Assembly (NCBI GenBank): GCA_024102795.1 | Contig: JAGFJK010000170.1 | Location: 1-63,487 of the forward strand | Source of the DNA: Pirellulaceae bacterium | Lineage (GTDB): Bacteria > Planctomycetota > Planctomycetia > Pirellulales > Pirellulaceae | Length of the DNA: 63,487 nt | Reading direction: 5' to 3' | In this document: piece by piece, positions 1 to 8,929 of the stretch | How positions within the stretch are numbered: position 1 is the first letter of the stretch | Layout: each line of letters opens with the position of its first letter | Notes under the pieces: model-generated | The model's database searches: none | What the model was told of the DNA's origin: nothing | Seen by the model: only the letters and a program-made list of their open reading frames with translations | Made by a program: the position numbers and the translations under genes

Positions 1-78
1 AACGCATACATCCGGTCCCGGATTCCAAACCCGAATTACAAAGAATCCGCGTGCCTTCCAGTCCATTCTGCGCGTTGA
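1..78 (+). CDS. possible 3' end of a gene cut by the window edge
   Basis: The first reading frame of the plus strand is open from the first base to a TGA at 76-78 and gives 25 residues ending in ACLPVHSAR. No family can be recognised from so short a tail. It could be the end of a gene lying to the left, or chance. No start codon is visible, and the next gene on this side runs on the opposite strand, so a convergent arrangement would be natural. Confidence 0.22.
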   Translation, partial: NAYIRSRIPNPNYKESACLPVHSAR

Positions 79-373
79 ACAACTGGTTGACCGCTCTAAC
101 CCCGCAGGCCCCTCCCCAGCCCTCCCCGGAAGCCGGGGAGGGGGCCAGAGGGATTTCCATGGGGAGCGCTCGCCGGAGTCCAGGCTGTCCAAGTTTCCCT
201 CGGTTGTCACGCCAAATCCTCTCGGCAAAACAACTTAAAAGCTGCACGATCTACTTCCGGGGAGGGGCCAGAGGGATTGGATGGTTCTCCTCGACGCCGA
301 TCCGAATCTCGAATTCCCGTAAACGGTTACATTCGCAACTGACGACACACAACTGACAACTGACGACTCCACC
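79..373. other. intergenic region with hairpin and direct repeats
   Basis: No gene is supported here. A perfect 10-bp hairpin stem lies at 120-129 and 133-142 with loop AAG (CCCTCCCCGG / CCGGGGAGGG); it has no T-tract behind it. A direct repeat of the type GGGGAGGGGCCAGAGGGATT occurs near 134-155 and again near 259-279. Heptamer repeats follow at 337-370. Confidence 0.5.
337..370. repeat. heptanucleotide tandem repeat (AACTGAC type)
   Basis: Four 7-bp units in phase, AACTGAC, GACACAC, AACTGAC, AACTGAC, then a degenerate end. The same heptamer read on the other strand (GTCAGTT) recurs at 8101-8121, 13104-13124 and 30395-30443. It lies just beyond the stop of the oxidoreductase gene at 374. 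Confidence 0.7.
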
Positions 374-1726
374 TCATCCGTCCGCCGGGTGCTGCCAGGG
401 CTGGCGATAGGGCCGGCGAAGCAACCGCGTGGCTTCGTCGTCGCCACGCACCGTACGAGTGGCCGGATCGAACTCCAGCGTTCTGCCAAGCTGCATGGCC
501 AGGTTGGCCAGGATGCAGCAAGCGGCCGAAACATAGCCCTGCTCGATATCCGAGACGGGCCGGCCGCGGCTGTCGATGGCTTGCAGGAAGTCGCGCATGT
601 GGCCGCGGATGGCCGAGGCGACGTGTTGTTCCAGGCGAAGCGGCTCGCGGTCGGTCACGTCGTCCGGATACTTGTCGAATTCCAGCACGGCCTGGCCCTG
701 CAGCCGGGTTCCGCGACCCTGCGGAATGAACTCGTATTTCTGCACGCTCAGCTTCAACGTGCCGCGATCGCCGTAGATGGTCGCGCCCCAGGGATATTCG
801 GGATCGGGCGGAGCGCCCCAGGAGCGATGCGTCCAAACGACGTTCAGGCCGTCGAATTCGAACGTCGCGTGCTGTGTGTCGGTGATGTTGGCCAGCGAAT
901 CTTTCTGGACCAGGATCCCGCCGCTGGAGGCGATGCGGCGGGGCCAGCCCAGATCGAGCGCCCAGCGAACCATGTCCAGCATATGGACACACATGTCGCC
1001 GACGATGCCATTGCCGTACTCCATGAAGGCCCGCCAGGTGCGGGGGTGCGTCAGTTCGGTGTACGGCCGCAACGGCGCCGGCCCGGTCCACATTTCATAA
1101 TCGAAGCCTTCGGGCGGATTCATCGGCTGCGGGTTCGAGTTGGCTCGCATGTGATAGTAGCAGTAGGTTTCGACGTGCGCCACCTTGCCCAGCAGCCCCT
1201 CGCGAATCACGCGGTCGCGGGCCTCGATCAGGTGCGGCGTGCTGCGGCGCTGCATGCCAACCTGGACCACTCGCTGTTGCCGGCGGGCGGCATCGAGCAT
1301 CGCGGCGCCTTCCAGCACGTCGACGCTGATCGGTTTCTGCACGAACACGTCGGCCCCCGCGTTGACCGCCGCGATCATCGGCAAGGCGTGCCAGTGGTCG
1401 GGCGTATCGACCAGGACAATGTCCAGATCCTTTTCGGCCAGCATCTGCCGATAGTCGGCGTAAAGCCGCGGCTGGCGACCGGAAGCCTGCCGAGCGGCGA
1501 CGAGCTGGCCGGCTTCGTCGAGCAACCGGCGATCGACGTCGCACAGCGACACGACCTCGACCGGCTCGACCTGCAGCAGCCGCGTCAGATCGCACTTGCC
1601 GTACCAGCCGGTCCCGATCAGGCCCACGCGGCGGGGCTTCTCACGCGCCGCGGCGAAGGCCCGCGTGTGCAGTGCCGCCAGCGTCGCGGCGGCGCCCCAC
1701 TTCAACACGTCACGTCGTCGCAGCAT
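374..1726 (-). CDS. Gfo/Idh/MocA-family oxidoreductase, probably Tat-exported
   Basis: 450 residues. The N-terminus has a twin-arginine type leader (MLRRRDVLKWGAAATLAAL), so export in folded form with its cofactor is likely. A Rossmann NAD(P)-binding fold follows, with GLIGTGWYG near residue 36 and VVSLCDVDRR near 58. The family EKP motif appears as QKP, which keeps the catalytic lysine. The remainder is the alpha/beta substrate domain, with the YCYYH region and an acidic W-rich C-terminal half. Members oxidise or epimerise sugars and polyols; planctomycetes have many paralogues and the substrate cannot be read from sequence. It is the last gene of a minus-strand run with purB 59 bp upstream, but a shared function is not evident. 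Confidence 0.88.
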   Translation of the reverse strand: MLRRRDVLKWGAAATLAALHTRAFAAAREKPRRVGLIGTGWYGKCDLTRLLQVEPVEVVSLCDVDRRLLDEAGQLVAARQASGRQPRLYADYRQMLAEKDLDIVLVDTPDHWHALPMIAAVNAGADVFVQKPISVDVLEGAAMLDAARRQQRVVQVGMQRRSTPHLIEARDRVIREGLLGKVAHVETYCYYHMRANSNPQPMNPPEGFDYEMWTGPAPLRPYTELTHPRTWRAFMEYGNGIVGDMCVHMLDMVRWALDLGWPRRIASSGGILVQKDSLANITDTQHATFEFDGLNVVWTHRSWGAPPDPEYPWGATIYGDRGTLKLSVQKYEFIPQGRGTRLQGQAVLEFDKYPDDVTDREPLRLEQHVASAIRGHMRDFLQAIDSRGRPVSDIEQGYVSAACCILANLAMQLGRTLEFDPATRTVRGDDEATRLLRRPYRQPWQHPADG

Positions 1727-1785
1727 CGGCCCGCTCCTTGAAAAACTGGCGTCAGGTACCGGCGAACGGTCTGTCCAGGATTCTA

Positions 1786-3243
1786 TCAGACGCGCACGTC
1801 GCCGTCCGGGGAACCGCCCTCCGGGGTCTCGCCGCTCAGTCCATACTGCCGCCGAAGCGGCTCGATCAGGTCCCGCAGGAACTCATCGGTCTGCTCCGGC
1901 GCCCGGCCCACGAACCGCGAAACGTCCAGCACGGCATCCCAATCGACGGCCGCGAACGCCGGGTCCTCGGCCAGCCGCTGCAGCAGGTCGTTGGGCTGGC
2001 CCTGCTCGTTCACGCCCGCCGCGGCCGCCAGGCTGTGCCGCCGGATCCGTTCGTGCAGGTCCTGGCGATCGCCGCCCGCCTCGACGGCCGCCATCAGGAT
2101 GTTCTCGGTCGCCATGAACGGCAGCTCATCCCGCAGATTCTTCTCGATCACCCGCGGATAAACGACCAGGCCCGCGAAGATGTTTCGCAGCAGGATCAAC
2201 AGCGCGTCGCTGGCCAAGAACGCCTGCGGCAGTACCAGGCGGCGGATGGCACTGTCGTCCAGCGTGCGTTCCAGCCATTGCGTGGCCTGCGTCTGGGCGG
2301 TCCCCGACTGCAAGCTCATCACGAACCGGGCCAGCCCGCAGACCCGCTCACTGCGCATCGGGTTGCGCTTGTAGGCCATGGCGGACGAGCCGATTTGATC
2401 GGTTTCGAACGGTTCTGCCAGCTCCTTGCGACTGGCCAGCAACCGCACGTCGGTCGCCATTTTGTGCGCGCTCTGAGCGACTCCCGACAGGCAGTCGACA
2501 ATCTGCGAGTCGACCTTGCGCGTGTACGTCTGCCCGGTCACGGCGTACGTGGCGTCGAACCCCATCTTCTCGGCCACCCGTTGTTCCAGCCGCCGCACCT
2601 TGTCGTGGTCGCCGTGGAACAGTTGCAGAAAACTGGCCTGCGTGCCGGTCGTGCCTTTCGCGCCGCGGGCGCGCAGCAGTTGCAGGCGATGTTCGACTTC
2701 CCGCAGGTCCAGCACCAGGTCGTAGGCCCACAGGCAGGCCCGTTTGCCCATGGTGGTGGGCTGAGCGGGCTGGAGATGCGTGAAGCCCAGGCAGGCCAGG
2801 TCGCGCTGCGCCGCGGCGAACCGACCCAGGTGATCGATCACCGCCACCAGGCGGCGGCGGACCAGTTGCAACGCCTCGCGCAGCAACAGCAGATCGGTGT
2901 TGTCGGTGACAAAGCAACTGGTCGCACCCAGGTGGATGACGGGCCGAGCGTCCGGACAATCGTCGCCAAAGGCGTGGACGTGAGCCATCACGTCGTGCCG
3001 CAAGCGGCGTTCGTAACCGGCGGCCGCCGCGAAATCGATCGAGTCCAGATGAGCTCGCATCTGCTGCAACTGCTCGTCGCGGATCTCCAGACCCAGTTCC
3101 TGTTCGGCCTCGGCCAGCATCAGCCACAACCGCCGCCAGGTGGCGTGCTTCCGTTGCGGGCTCCACAGCCGGCTCATCTCGTCCGAGGCATAACGGGTGA
3201 TCAGCGGATTGTCGTACAGTTCGTGCGGTGCAGTATTTGTCAT
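1786..3243 (-). CDS. purB: adenylosuccinate lyase
   Basis: 485 residues, cytoplasmic. It removes fumarate from SAICAR and from adenylosuccinate in purine synthesis. The fumarase/aspartase superfamily signature is present ([11 protein letters not shown], near residue 290), as is the conserved [12 protein letters not shown] region with the general acid/base area near residue 90. The reading frame is open further upstream, but the ATG at 3243 ([18 protein letters not shown]) gives the usual N-terminus and length; the upstream residues are arginine-rich and antisense-like. The kinase gene upstream ends 7 bp before this start, so the two are probably co-transcribed. purE, purK and a PurA-like gene lie elsewhere in the window. 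Confidence 0.93.
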   Translation of the reverse strand: MTNTAPHELYDNPLITRYASDEMSRLWSPQRKHATWRRLWLMLAEAEQELGLEIRDEQLQQMRAHLDSIDFAAAAGYERRLRHDVMAHVHAFGDDCPDARPVIHLGATSCFVTDNTDLLLLREALQLVRRRLVAVIDHLGRFAAAQRDLACLGFTHLQPAQPTTMGKRACLWAYDLVLDLREVEHRLQLLRARGAKGTTGTQASFLQLFHGDHDKVRRLEQRVAEKMGFDATYAVTGQTYTRKVDSQIVDCLSGVAQSAHKMATDVRLLASRKELAEPFETDQIGSSAMAYKRNPMRSERVCGLARFVMSLQSGTAQTQATQWLERTLDDSAIRRLVLPQAFLASDALLILLRNIFAGLVVYPRVIEKNLRDELPFMATENILMAAVEAGGDRQDLHERIRRHSLAAAAGVNEQGQPNDLLQRLAEDPAFAAVDWDAVLDVSRFVGRAPEQTDEFLRDLIEPLRRQYGLSGETPEGGSPDGDVRV

Positions 3244-3250
3244 GGTCGAT

Positions 3251-4339
3251 TTACCGTTGGACGCGCCCGCTGGCACTGCCGGCCAGCAACGCGGCAACTT
3301 CGGCTTCGGTGACGTAGTTAAAATCGCCCTGGACGCTGTGCTTGAGGCAACTGGCGGCCACCGCGAACCGCAACGCCAGTTCGGGCTCGGCGTACCGCGG
3401 CGTGTGGAGCGCGTGGAGCAACCCGGCGGCGAACGAATCGCCCGCGCCGACCCGATCGACAATCGCCCGGATCGGATAGGGAGCGTACTGTTGTTGCTGG
3501 TCAAGCGGCGCGAGATACGCCCGCTGACCGGCCGCGTCCCAGAGCATCGCGCCCCAGTTGTTATGGTCGGCCGACAAACTCTCGCGCAGCGTAATCGCCA
3601 CGTAAGCCACCTGCGGAAACCGCTCGACGATTCGCCGAGCGACCTCCTCGTAAGCCTGCACGTCCAACTGGCCCTGCGCCACGTCCGTGCCGGCGGCATG
3701 AATGTCCAGCACGTCGGCCGCGTCCTCCTCGTTGGCGATGATCACGTCGACGTGGGGCAGCAGTTGGGCCATCGTCTGCCGCGCCAGGTCGCGGGCCGCC
3801 GTGCCCGGCTGCCATTGCCAGAGCTTCTTGCGAAAGTTCAAGTCGCACGACACCTTGGCCCCGCGGCCTCGAGCCCGCATCACCAGGTCGAGGTTCGCGA
3901 CGGCCGCCGCCTGGCTGATCGCCGGCGTGATGCCCGTCACGTGCAGCCAGTGCACGCCTTCCAGCGCCGCGTCGAACGCATACTCGCCGGCCGCCGCCAG
4001 GCTGATCGCACTCCCCTCACGGTCGTACAGCACCGTGGACCCGCGCTGATTGGCTCCCGGCTCGACATAGTACACTCCCAGCCGCCCGCCGCCGCGCCAC
4101 AGAAGATGATCGGTGTCCACTCCCAGGCCCCGCAGCGTCGAGACCAGCGCTTCGGAAAGCGGATGGCAGGGCAGGGCGGTGAGGTATCGCACGGGCTGGC
4201 CGAACATGGCCAGCGATGCCGCCACGTTCGCCTCGCCGCCGCCCCACGTCACCTCGACCTGGCCCGGCAGCGCCTGCCGCCACCTCAACCGGCGAGGCGG
4301 CGCGACCCGCATCATGATTTCGCCAAACGTCAGAAACAT
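3251..4339 (-). CDS. PfkB-family sugar kinase, 2-keto-3-deoxygluconate kinase-like
   Basis: 362 residues. A ribokinase-fold kinase: the N-terminal substrate lid region reads [18 protein letters not shown], and the C-terminal ATP/anion-hole signature is [17 protein letters not shown] near residue 295, whose Asp is the catalytic base. The sequence style ([16 protein letters not shown] at the start, [10 protein letters not shown] in the middle) matches KdgK, which phosphorylates 2-keto-3-deoxygluconate in pectin and uronate breakdown. Another PfkB sugar specificity remains possible. It lies 7 bp upstream of purB and is probably transcribed with it. Confidence 0.85.
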   Translation of the reverse strand: MFLTFGEIMMRVAPPRRLRWRQALPGQVEVTWGGGEANVAASLAMFGQPVRYLTALPCHPLSEALVSTLRGLGVDTDHLLWRGGGRLGVYYVEPGANQRGSTVLYDREGSAISLAAAGEYAFDAALEGVHWLHVTGITPAISQAAAVANLDLVMRARGRGAKVSCDLNFRKKLWQWQPGTAARDLARQTMAQLLPHVDVIIANEEDAADVLDIHAAGTDVAQGQLDVQAYEEVARRIVERFPQVAYVAITLRESLSADHNNWGAMLWDAAGQRAYLAPLDQQQQYAPYPIRAIVDRVGAGDSFAAGLLHALHTPRYAEPELALRFAVAASCLKHSVQGDFNYVTEAEVAALLAGSASGRVQR

Positions 4340-4431
4340 GCTCTGCTCCCCCGCAGGACGCGCCCTCGCCCGGTCGGTCAGGCTCTTGATCTATGACCAC
4401 CGTTGTCAGTGCATGATATTGCGTAACGCCG

Positions 4432-4487
4432 ATTGCAAATTGCAAATTGCAAATTGACCATTGACCAATGACCAATGACCAATGACG
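4432..4487. repeat. heptanucleotide tandem repeat (ATTGCAA / ATTGACC / AATGACC)
   Basis: Eight 7-bp units in unbroken phase: three ATTGCAA, two ATTGACC, two AATGACC, one AATGACG. The gradual change from unit to unit suggests slippage followed by drift. It sits in the 151-bp gap between the HD gene stop (4491) and the kinase start (4339). Confidence 0.8.
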
Positions 4488-4490
4488 ACT

Positions 4491-5891
4491 TCACATATTC
4501 GTCACGTCGTCCGCTCCGACACCGCCGATCAACTGATCCAGAGCCGTGGCCAACACCGCCGCATGCTCGTGGCTCAAGGCATAAATACGGCAGATCCGAT
4601 GGCTGACCGGCAGACGGTCGATCAGTTCGTTGGCCGTCAGCGGGCGGATCCGTTGATGAGCGGAATCATACAGAAAATTCTGGCCGCCCGATGCGCCCCG
4701 CGTGTGCGGGCGATGCAGGTGCCGAGCGATATCGAGCCGCAGGGGCAACGATCGCAAGTCGGCCGGCAACAGGTCGCGCAGGCGGTGTTCCACCAGCCGC
4801 GGTTCGCTGAAGATACTCTGCTGCTCGCGGTCGGCTTCGGAAAAGATCAAGCTCCGCTGGCAGATCATCTTCCAGGGAAGCTGTCGCCGCAGCAGGGCTT
4901 CCCAACGCTCGCCCAGGCCGACCCGCTGCGGATCGCCGCTCCGCTTCCAGCGGGCCACGTCCACCAGCAGCGAGAATTCCGTGAACTGCTGGTACCGCTC
5001 CAGATGCTCCAGCGGGTTCCCCGGAAACAACAACGGCTTGCTGTCGGCGAACAGATCGGCCAGCGTCAGATCGATCGCCCGCACGGTGCGGTGAAAATAG
5101 ATCGCGCGAAACAGTTCCGCCCGCACTCCCATGAACCGCACCAGAGCCTCAATGCCCCGGTCGTGGATCGTCAGCCCCCGCTCGCTGAAAAAGCTGTAGT
5201 GCAGCAACCGGTCCAGATCGTAGGCCCGCTGGCTGTAGCCCGACATGTAGGCGTCGCGGAGCACGAAGTCCATGTTGTCGATCGTGTAGATGCCGCTGAG
5301 CAACCCGCGGACGAACCGCAGCCAACGCGGCCGATTTTCCGCGTCGCCCGGTTGCGGGCGGGCAATCAGCCAGGCAATCTCGCCGGGATCCAACCGCTCG
5401 CCGGCGGCCAACTGCGAGTTGGGATTGCGGGTCAAACGGCGGAGCAACCCGCCCAGCTCGTCCTGGATGATGCGGGCTCCCAGCGTTTCGTGCGTCAGCC
5501 CGAAGTCCTTCAAGAAATGTTCGTCGAAGAAGTGCCCGAACGGCCCGTGCCCCACGTCGTGCAGCAGACCGGCCATCCGCAGCAAGGTTTCGACATAACC
5601 CCGACTGGGAACGTCTGGACACGTCTCCCGCAGACTGTCGTACAACCACGCCACCACTCGACTGGCTAAGTGCATCACACCCAAGACGTGCTGGAACCGG
5701 GTGTGTTCGGCGGACGGATAGACCCACCAGGCGGTCTGTAACTGGTGGATTTGTCGCAGTCGCTGGACCCAGGGGTGGTCGATGATGTCCTGCTCCGACG
5801 ACTCGTCCGCCTGTACGCTGCTGGGAGACGTGAAGGGTATGTAGCCGTGAACTGGATCGTGGCTCAGGTTTTCCAGGTGGTAGTCGCGCAT
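4491..5891 (-). CDS. HD-superfamily phosphohydrolase, dNTPase/SAMHD1-like
   Basis: 466 residues from the ATG at 5891 (MRDYHLENLSHDPVHGYIPF), the typical N-terminus of this family; the open frame extends upstream to 6203 but shows no conserved sequence. The HD metal site is visible: HTRFQHVLGVMHLA carries the first His, and LLHDVGHGPFGHFFDEHF the HD pair near residue 120. A later Asp is probably the one in IDNMDFVLRDAYMSG. Relatives hydrolyse dNTPs or other phosphoesters. The actual substrate is not evident. No operon partner is obvious; the downstream kinase is 151 bp away across a heptamer repeat. Confidence 0.85.
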   Translation of the reverse strand: MRDYHLENLSHDPVHGYIPFTSPSSVQADESSEQDIIDHPWVQRLRQIHQLQTAWWVYPSAEHTRFQHVLGVMHLASRVVAWLYDSLRETCPDVPSRGYVETLLRMAGLLHDVGHGPFGHFFDEHFLKDFGLTHETLGARIIQDELGGLLRRLTRNPNSQLAAGERLDPGEIAWLIARPQPGDAENRPRWLRFVRGLLSGIYTIDNMDFVLRDAYMSGYSQRAYDLDRLLHYSFFSERGLTIHDRGIEALVRFMGVRAELFRAIYFHRTVRAIDLTLADLFADSKPLLFPGNPLEHLERYQQFTEFSLLVDVARWKRSGDPQRVGLGERWEALLRRQLPWKMICQRSLIFSEADREQQSIFSEPRLVEHRLRDLLPADLRSLPLRLDIARHLHRPHTRGASGGQNFLYDSAHQRIRPLTANELIDRLPVSHRICRIYALSHEHAAVLATALDQLIGGVGADDVTNM

Positions 5892-6187
5892 GGCCCGATT
5901 ATGGCGTTTCCGAGGGCGAGGCGTCCAGGATGTTCCGATCAAGCCGGATCTCCTGGAAGGGGGGATTGCCTGCCTTGTGGAAGCTATGCGGGATAGGTTA
6001 TGATTGGCACTGGCTGGAAGTTTGCTGACCAGGTGATTTAAGCTGTGCTCTTCCGCCAGGGCTGGCAGTTGCCTTTCCCTCCAACCGATAACGTCAAAGA
6101 TCGAGCATCTTCCGATCTGCCCATCCCCGGTTACTGGCGGTCGCCACTGCACCGGTCCAGCTCGGTGATATCTCAAGGAGACCCGTC
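5892..6187. other. divergent intergenic region
   Basis: This 296-bp stretch separates two divergent genes and must hold both promoters. No convincing -35/-10 pair or repeat was seen. The only clear signal is AAGGAG at about 6175-6180, the ribosome binding site of the plus-strand gene starting at 6188. Confidence 0.4.
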
Positions 6188-8098
6188 GTGCCGCGCGTTG
6201 CATTTTACTGCGTCCTGACCGTTACGTTGTGCGTCCTGGTGTTGTCGAGCGGCGGTACGTCGCTGGCCGTCGTGCCGTCGGAAACGCTGTTGCCGGAGAC
6301 GACCAAGGGGCACTTTTCCATCCTGGATTTCCAGGACGCGAAGGTCCGTTGGAACGCGACGCAGCTTGGACAGTTGGTCAACGATCCGGCGATGCAACCG
6401 TTCGTCAAGGACCTGGGCGAGCAGATCGAGGGCAAGCGGGCCGCGGACGGTGTGCGCCTGGGCGTGTCGCTGGAAGACCTGCAAGCGGTGGCGGGGGGCG
6501 AAGTGGCCTGGGCCGTGATCCAACCGGGCGGGGACGTCCGGCAGCACGCGCGCGTGCTGGTCGCCGACGTGACGGGGCATCGGGCCGAGGCGGAGCAGTT
6601 GCTGGCCAGGATCGGCCGCAACCTGGTCGCTCAGAAGGCCGAGCGTTCCAGCAGCCGGGTCGGCGCCGTGGAAGTGGTCGCGTATCGACTGCCCCGGCGG
6701 CGCGATCAGTTGGAGCAGGAGACGGCTTACCACATGCTGCACGGCGACCTGCTGGTGACCTCCGACCATGGCGAGGTGGCCCGCGAAGTCGCCGAACGGC
6801 TGCAAGGGGCCGCCGGGCCGACACTGGACAAGGTACCCGCATATCAGGTGACGATGCGCGAGAGCCTGGCGGCGATGGGGGCGCAGGAAGCACACGTCCG
6901 CTGGTTCGTCGAGCCGTTCGGGTACATGGAAGTTTCCCGCGTCATGCGGCGGCAGGAAAAGCGTCGCGGCACCGATCTGCTCAAGGTGCTCCGGAACCAG
7001 GGCTTCGACGCCATCATCGGCGTCGGCGGTCAGATCGCCTTGAAGACCGACGAACACGAGATCCTGCACCGCACGCTGATCTACGCTCCGGGCCAGCCAG
7101 GAGCCGAATCGCGGTTCCGCCTGGCCGCCCGGATGCTGGACTTTCCCAACGGACCGACCGTCGCGCCTCAAGGCTGGGTCCCGCCCGGAATCGCCAGCTA
7201 CTTGAGCTGCAACTGGAGTATGCAGGACGCCTTTGAATACTCCAAGACCCTGGTCAACGAACTGGCGGGCGCCAAGGCGGGCGAGGATCTGTTCGAGGAC
7301 ATTCTGGGCAGCATCCGCGACGACGTGGCGGGGCCGCGAGTCGATCTGCGGACCGGACTGGTCGACTACATCGGCCAGCGCGGGACGCTGATCACCGACT
7401 ACCGCACGCCAATCACGCCTCAAAGCGAACGGTTGCTGGTCGCCGTGGAACTTCGCGACGAGGCCAAGGTCGCCGAAACGATCCAGAAGATCATGGAGGC
7501 CGACCCGGATGCCGAGCCGCGGATGGTCGAAGGCCACGTGGTCTGGGAGATCATCAACGAGAAGCCGGTGGAAGTCGAGGAGATCAAGATCGTCGGCGCC
7601 GGCTTCGGCCCGTTCGATGGACCGGAGGAAGAAGACGAAGACGAGGAGGAGCCGATCCTGCCGAACATGGCCGTGGCCGTCGCTCACGGGCACCTGTTCG
7701 TGGCCTCGCACGTCGATTTCGTCGGCGATGTGCTCAAGCAGGCCCGCGAGAAGACCACGCTCGGCGCGACCGACGACTATGACCGGATCGACAAGGCGCT
7801 CGTAAAACTGGGCGCTGGCAAGCAGAGCTTCCAGTTCTTCAGCCGCACGGACGAAGCTTACCGTCCGACCTACGAGTTGATGAAGCAGGGCAAGATGCCC
7901 GAATCGGAAACCATGCTGGGCAAGATCCTGAACCGCATGATGGGCCCCGATGAGAAGGGGGTTGTGCGGAAACAGGAAATCGACGGCGCCAAGATGCCCG
8001 ACTTCGACCAGGTGAAGCATTACTTGGGTCCGGCCGGGTTGTTCATCACCACGCGCGACGACGGCTGGCTGGTCAGCGGCTGCCTGCTGACGAAGTAG
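6188..8098 (+). CDS. hypothetical secreted protein
   Basis: 636 residues from a GTG start, preceded by AAGGAG seven bases upstream. A signal peptide is visible (hydrophobic LTVTLCVLVLSSGGTSLA, residues 9-27). The mature part is mixed alpha/beta with no motif I can name; an acidic tract (EEEDEDEEEP) lies near residue 480. It looks like the large planctomycete family of exported proteins of unknown role that resemble DUF3352, but this is only an impression. Codon use and GC content match the neighbours. It stands alone on the plus strand, followed by repeats. Confidence 0.75.
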   Translation: MPRVAFYCVLTVTLCVLVLSSGGTSLAVVPSETLLPETTKGHFSILDFQDAKVRWNATQLGQLVNDPAMQPFVKDLGEQIEGKRAADGVRLGVSLEDLQAVAGGEVAWAVIQPGGDVRQHARVLVADVTGHRAEAEQLLARIGRNLVAQKAERSSSRVGAVEVVAYRLPRRRDQLEQETAYHMLHGDLLVTSDHGEVAREVAERLQGAAGPTLDKVPAYQVTMRESLAAMGAQEAHVRWFVEPFGYMEVSRVMRRQEKRRGTDLLKVLRNQGFDAIIGVGGQIALKTDEHEILHRTLIYAPGQPGAESRFRLAARMLDFPNGPTVAPQGWVPPGIASYLSCNWSMQDAFEYSKTLVNELAGAKAGEDLFEDILGSIRDDVAGPRVDLRTGLVDYIGQRGTLITDYRTPITPQSERLLVAVELRDEAKVAETIQKIMEADPDAEPRMVEGHVVWEIINEKPVEVEEIKIVGAGFGPFDGPEEEDEDEEEPILPNMAVAVAHGHLFVASHVDFVGDVLKQAREKTTLGATDDYDRIDKALVKLGAGKQSFQFFSRTDEAYRPTYELMKQGKMPESETMLGKILNRMMGPDEKGVVRKQEIDGAKMPDFDQVKHYLGPAGLFITTRDDGWLVSGCLLTK

Positions 8099-8100
8099 TT

Positions 8101-8121
8101 GTCAGTGGTCAGTCGTCAGTT
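8101..8121. repeat. heptanucleotide tandem repeat (GTCAGTN)
   Basis: Three 7-bp units, GTCAGTG, GTCAGTC, GTCAGTT, start 2 bp after the stop of the secreted protein gene and are followed by TTGCAATC, which resembles the other heptamer type of this window. Confidence 0.65.
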
Positions 8122-8168
8122 TGCAATCGGCAGCAGACGTTGTCGTTCCTCAACGCAGCCCCAGTGCC

Positions 8169-8905
8169 GCTCGCGGTCCGGCCTGCGGCCGGAAGAGCGA
8201 TTGAGGACAGTCGCTCCACCTACTGTGTAGCCCGATTGTCCTCAATCGGGTACTGCGGGCCGAAGGCCCGCGCGCGGTCCGGCCTTCGGCCGGACGAGCG
8301 ATTGAGGACAATCGCTCCACCATCTGTGTAGCCCGATTGTCCTCAATCGAGTCCTGCGGGCCGAAGGCACGGAGGCGCGGTCCGGCCTTCGGCCGGAAGA
8401 GCGATTGAGGACAATCGCTCCACCATCTGTGTAGCCCGATTGTCACCAATCGGGTCTTGCGGGCCGAAGGCCCGCGCGCGGTCCGGCCTTCGGCCGGAAG
8501 AGCGATTGGGGACAATCGCTCCACCATCTGTGTAGCCCGATTGTCACCAATCGGGTACTGCGGGCCGAAGGCACGCGCGCGGTCCGGCCTTCGGCCGGAA
8601 GAGCGATTGGGGACAATCGCTCCACCTACTGTGTAGCCCGATTGTCCTCAATCGGGTCCCGCGGGCCGAAGGCACGCGCGCGGTCCGGCCTTCGATCGGA
8701 AGAGCGATTGGGGACAATCGCTCCACCATCTGTGTAGCCCGATTGTCCTCAATCGAGTCCTGCGGGCCGAAGGCACGGATGCGCGGTCCGGCCTTCGGCC
8801 GGAAGAGCGATTGGGGACAATCGCTCCACCAACTGTGTAGCCCGATTGTCCTCAATCGGGTCCTGCCGGCCGAAGGCACGCGCGCCGTCCGGCGGGACGC
8901 CGGAC
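8169..8905. repeat. array of seven 101-103 bp palindrome-rich tandem repeats
   Basis: Seven full units start at about 8172, 8273, 8376, 8477, 8578, 8679 and 8782, and a degenerate eighth at 8883. Spacing is 101 bp except for two units of 103 bp. Each unit holds four dyads in order: CCGGCC-TTC-GGCCGG; GAGCGATT-GAGGAC-AATCGCTC; CCCGATT-GTCCTC-AATCGGG; and GCGGGCC-GAA-GGCCCGC. The second and third dyads are inverted copies of one another, so a whole unit can also fold on itself. Point differences are scattered and the ends match no coding sequence. The array fills the space between convergent genes ending at 8098 and 8930. Confidence 0.9.
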
Positions 8906-8929
8906 ATCATCCACTGACCCCAGCCAGCT

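Noticed and set aside
5892..6203. N-terminal extension of the HD protein
   Set aside because: Not conserved in style and would overlap the start of the divergent gene; MRDYHLENLSHDPVHGYI is the natural start.
8150..8879. Minus-strand open frames through the palindromic array (repeats of ERLSPIALPAEGRTAR)
   Set aside because: The frame is open only because the repeat lacks stops. Units of 101 and 103 bp shift the frame from copy to copy, and no start signal is present.
8169..8905. CRISPR array
   Set aside because: Unit length is about 101 bp with no unique spacers; the variation is scattered point changes.
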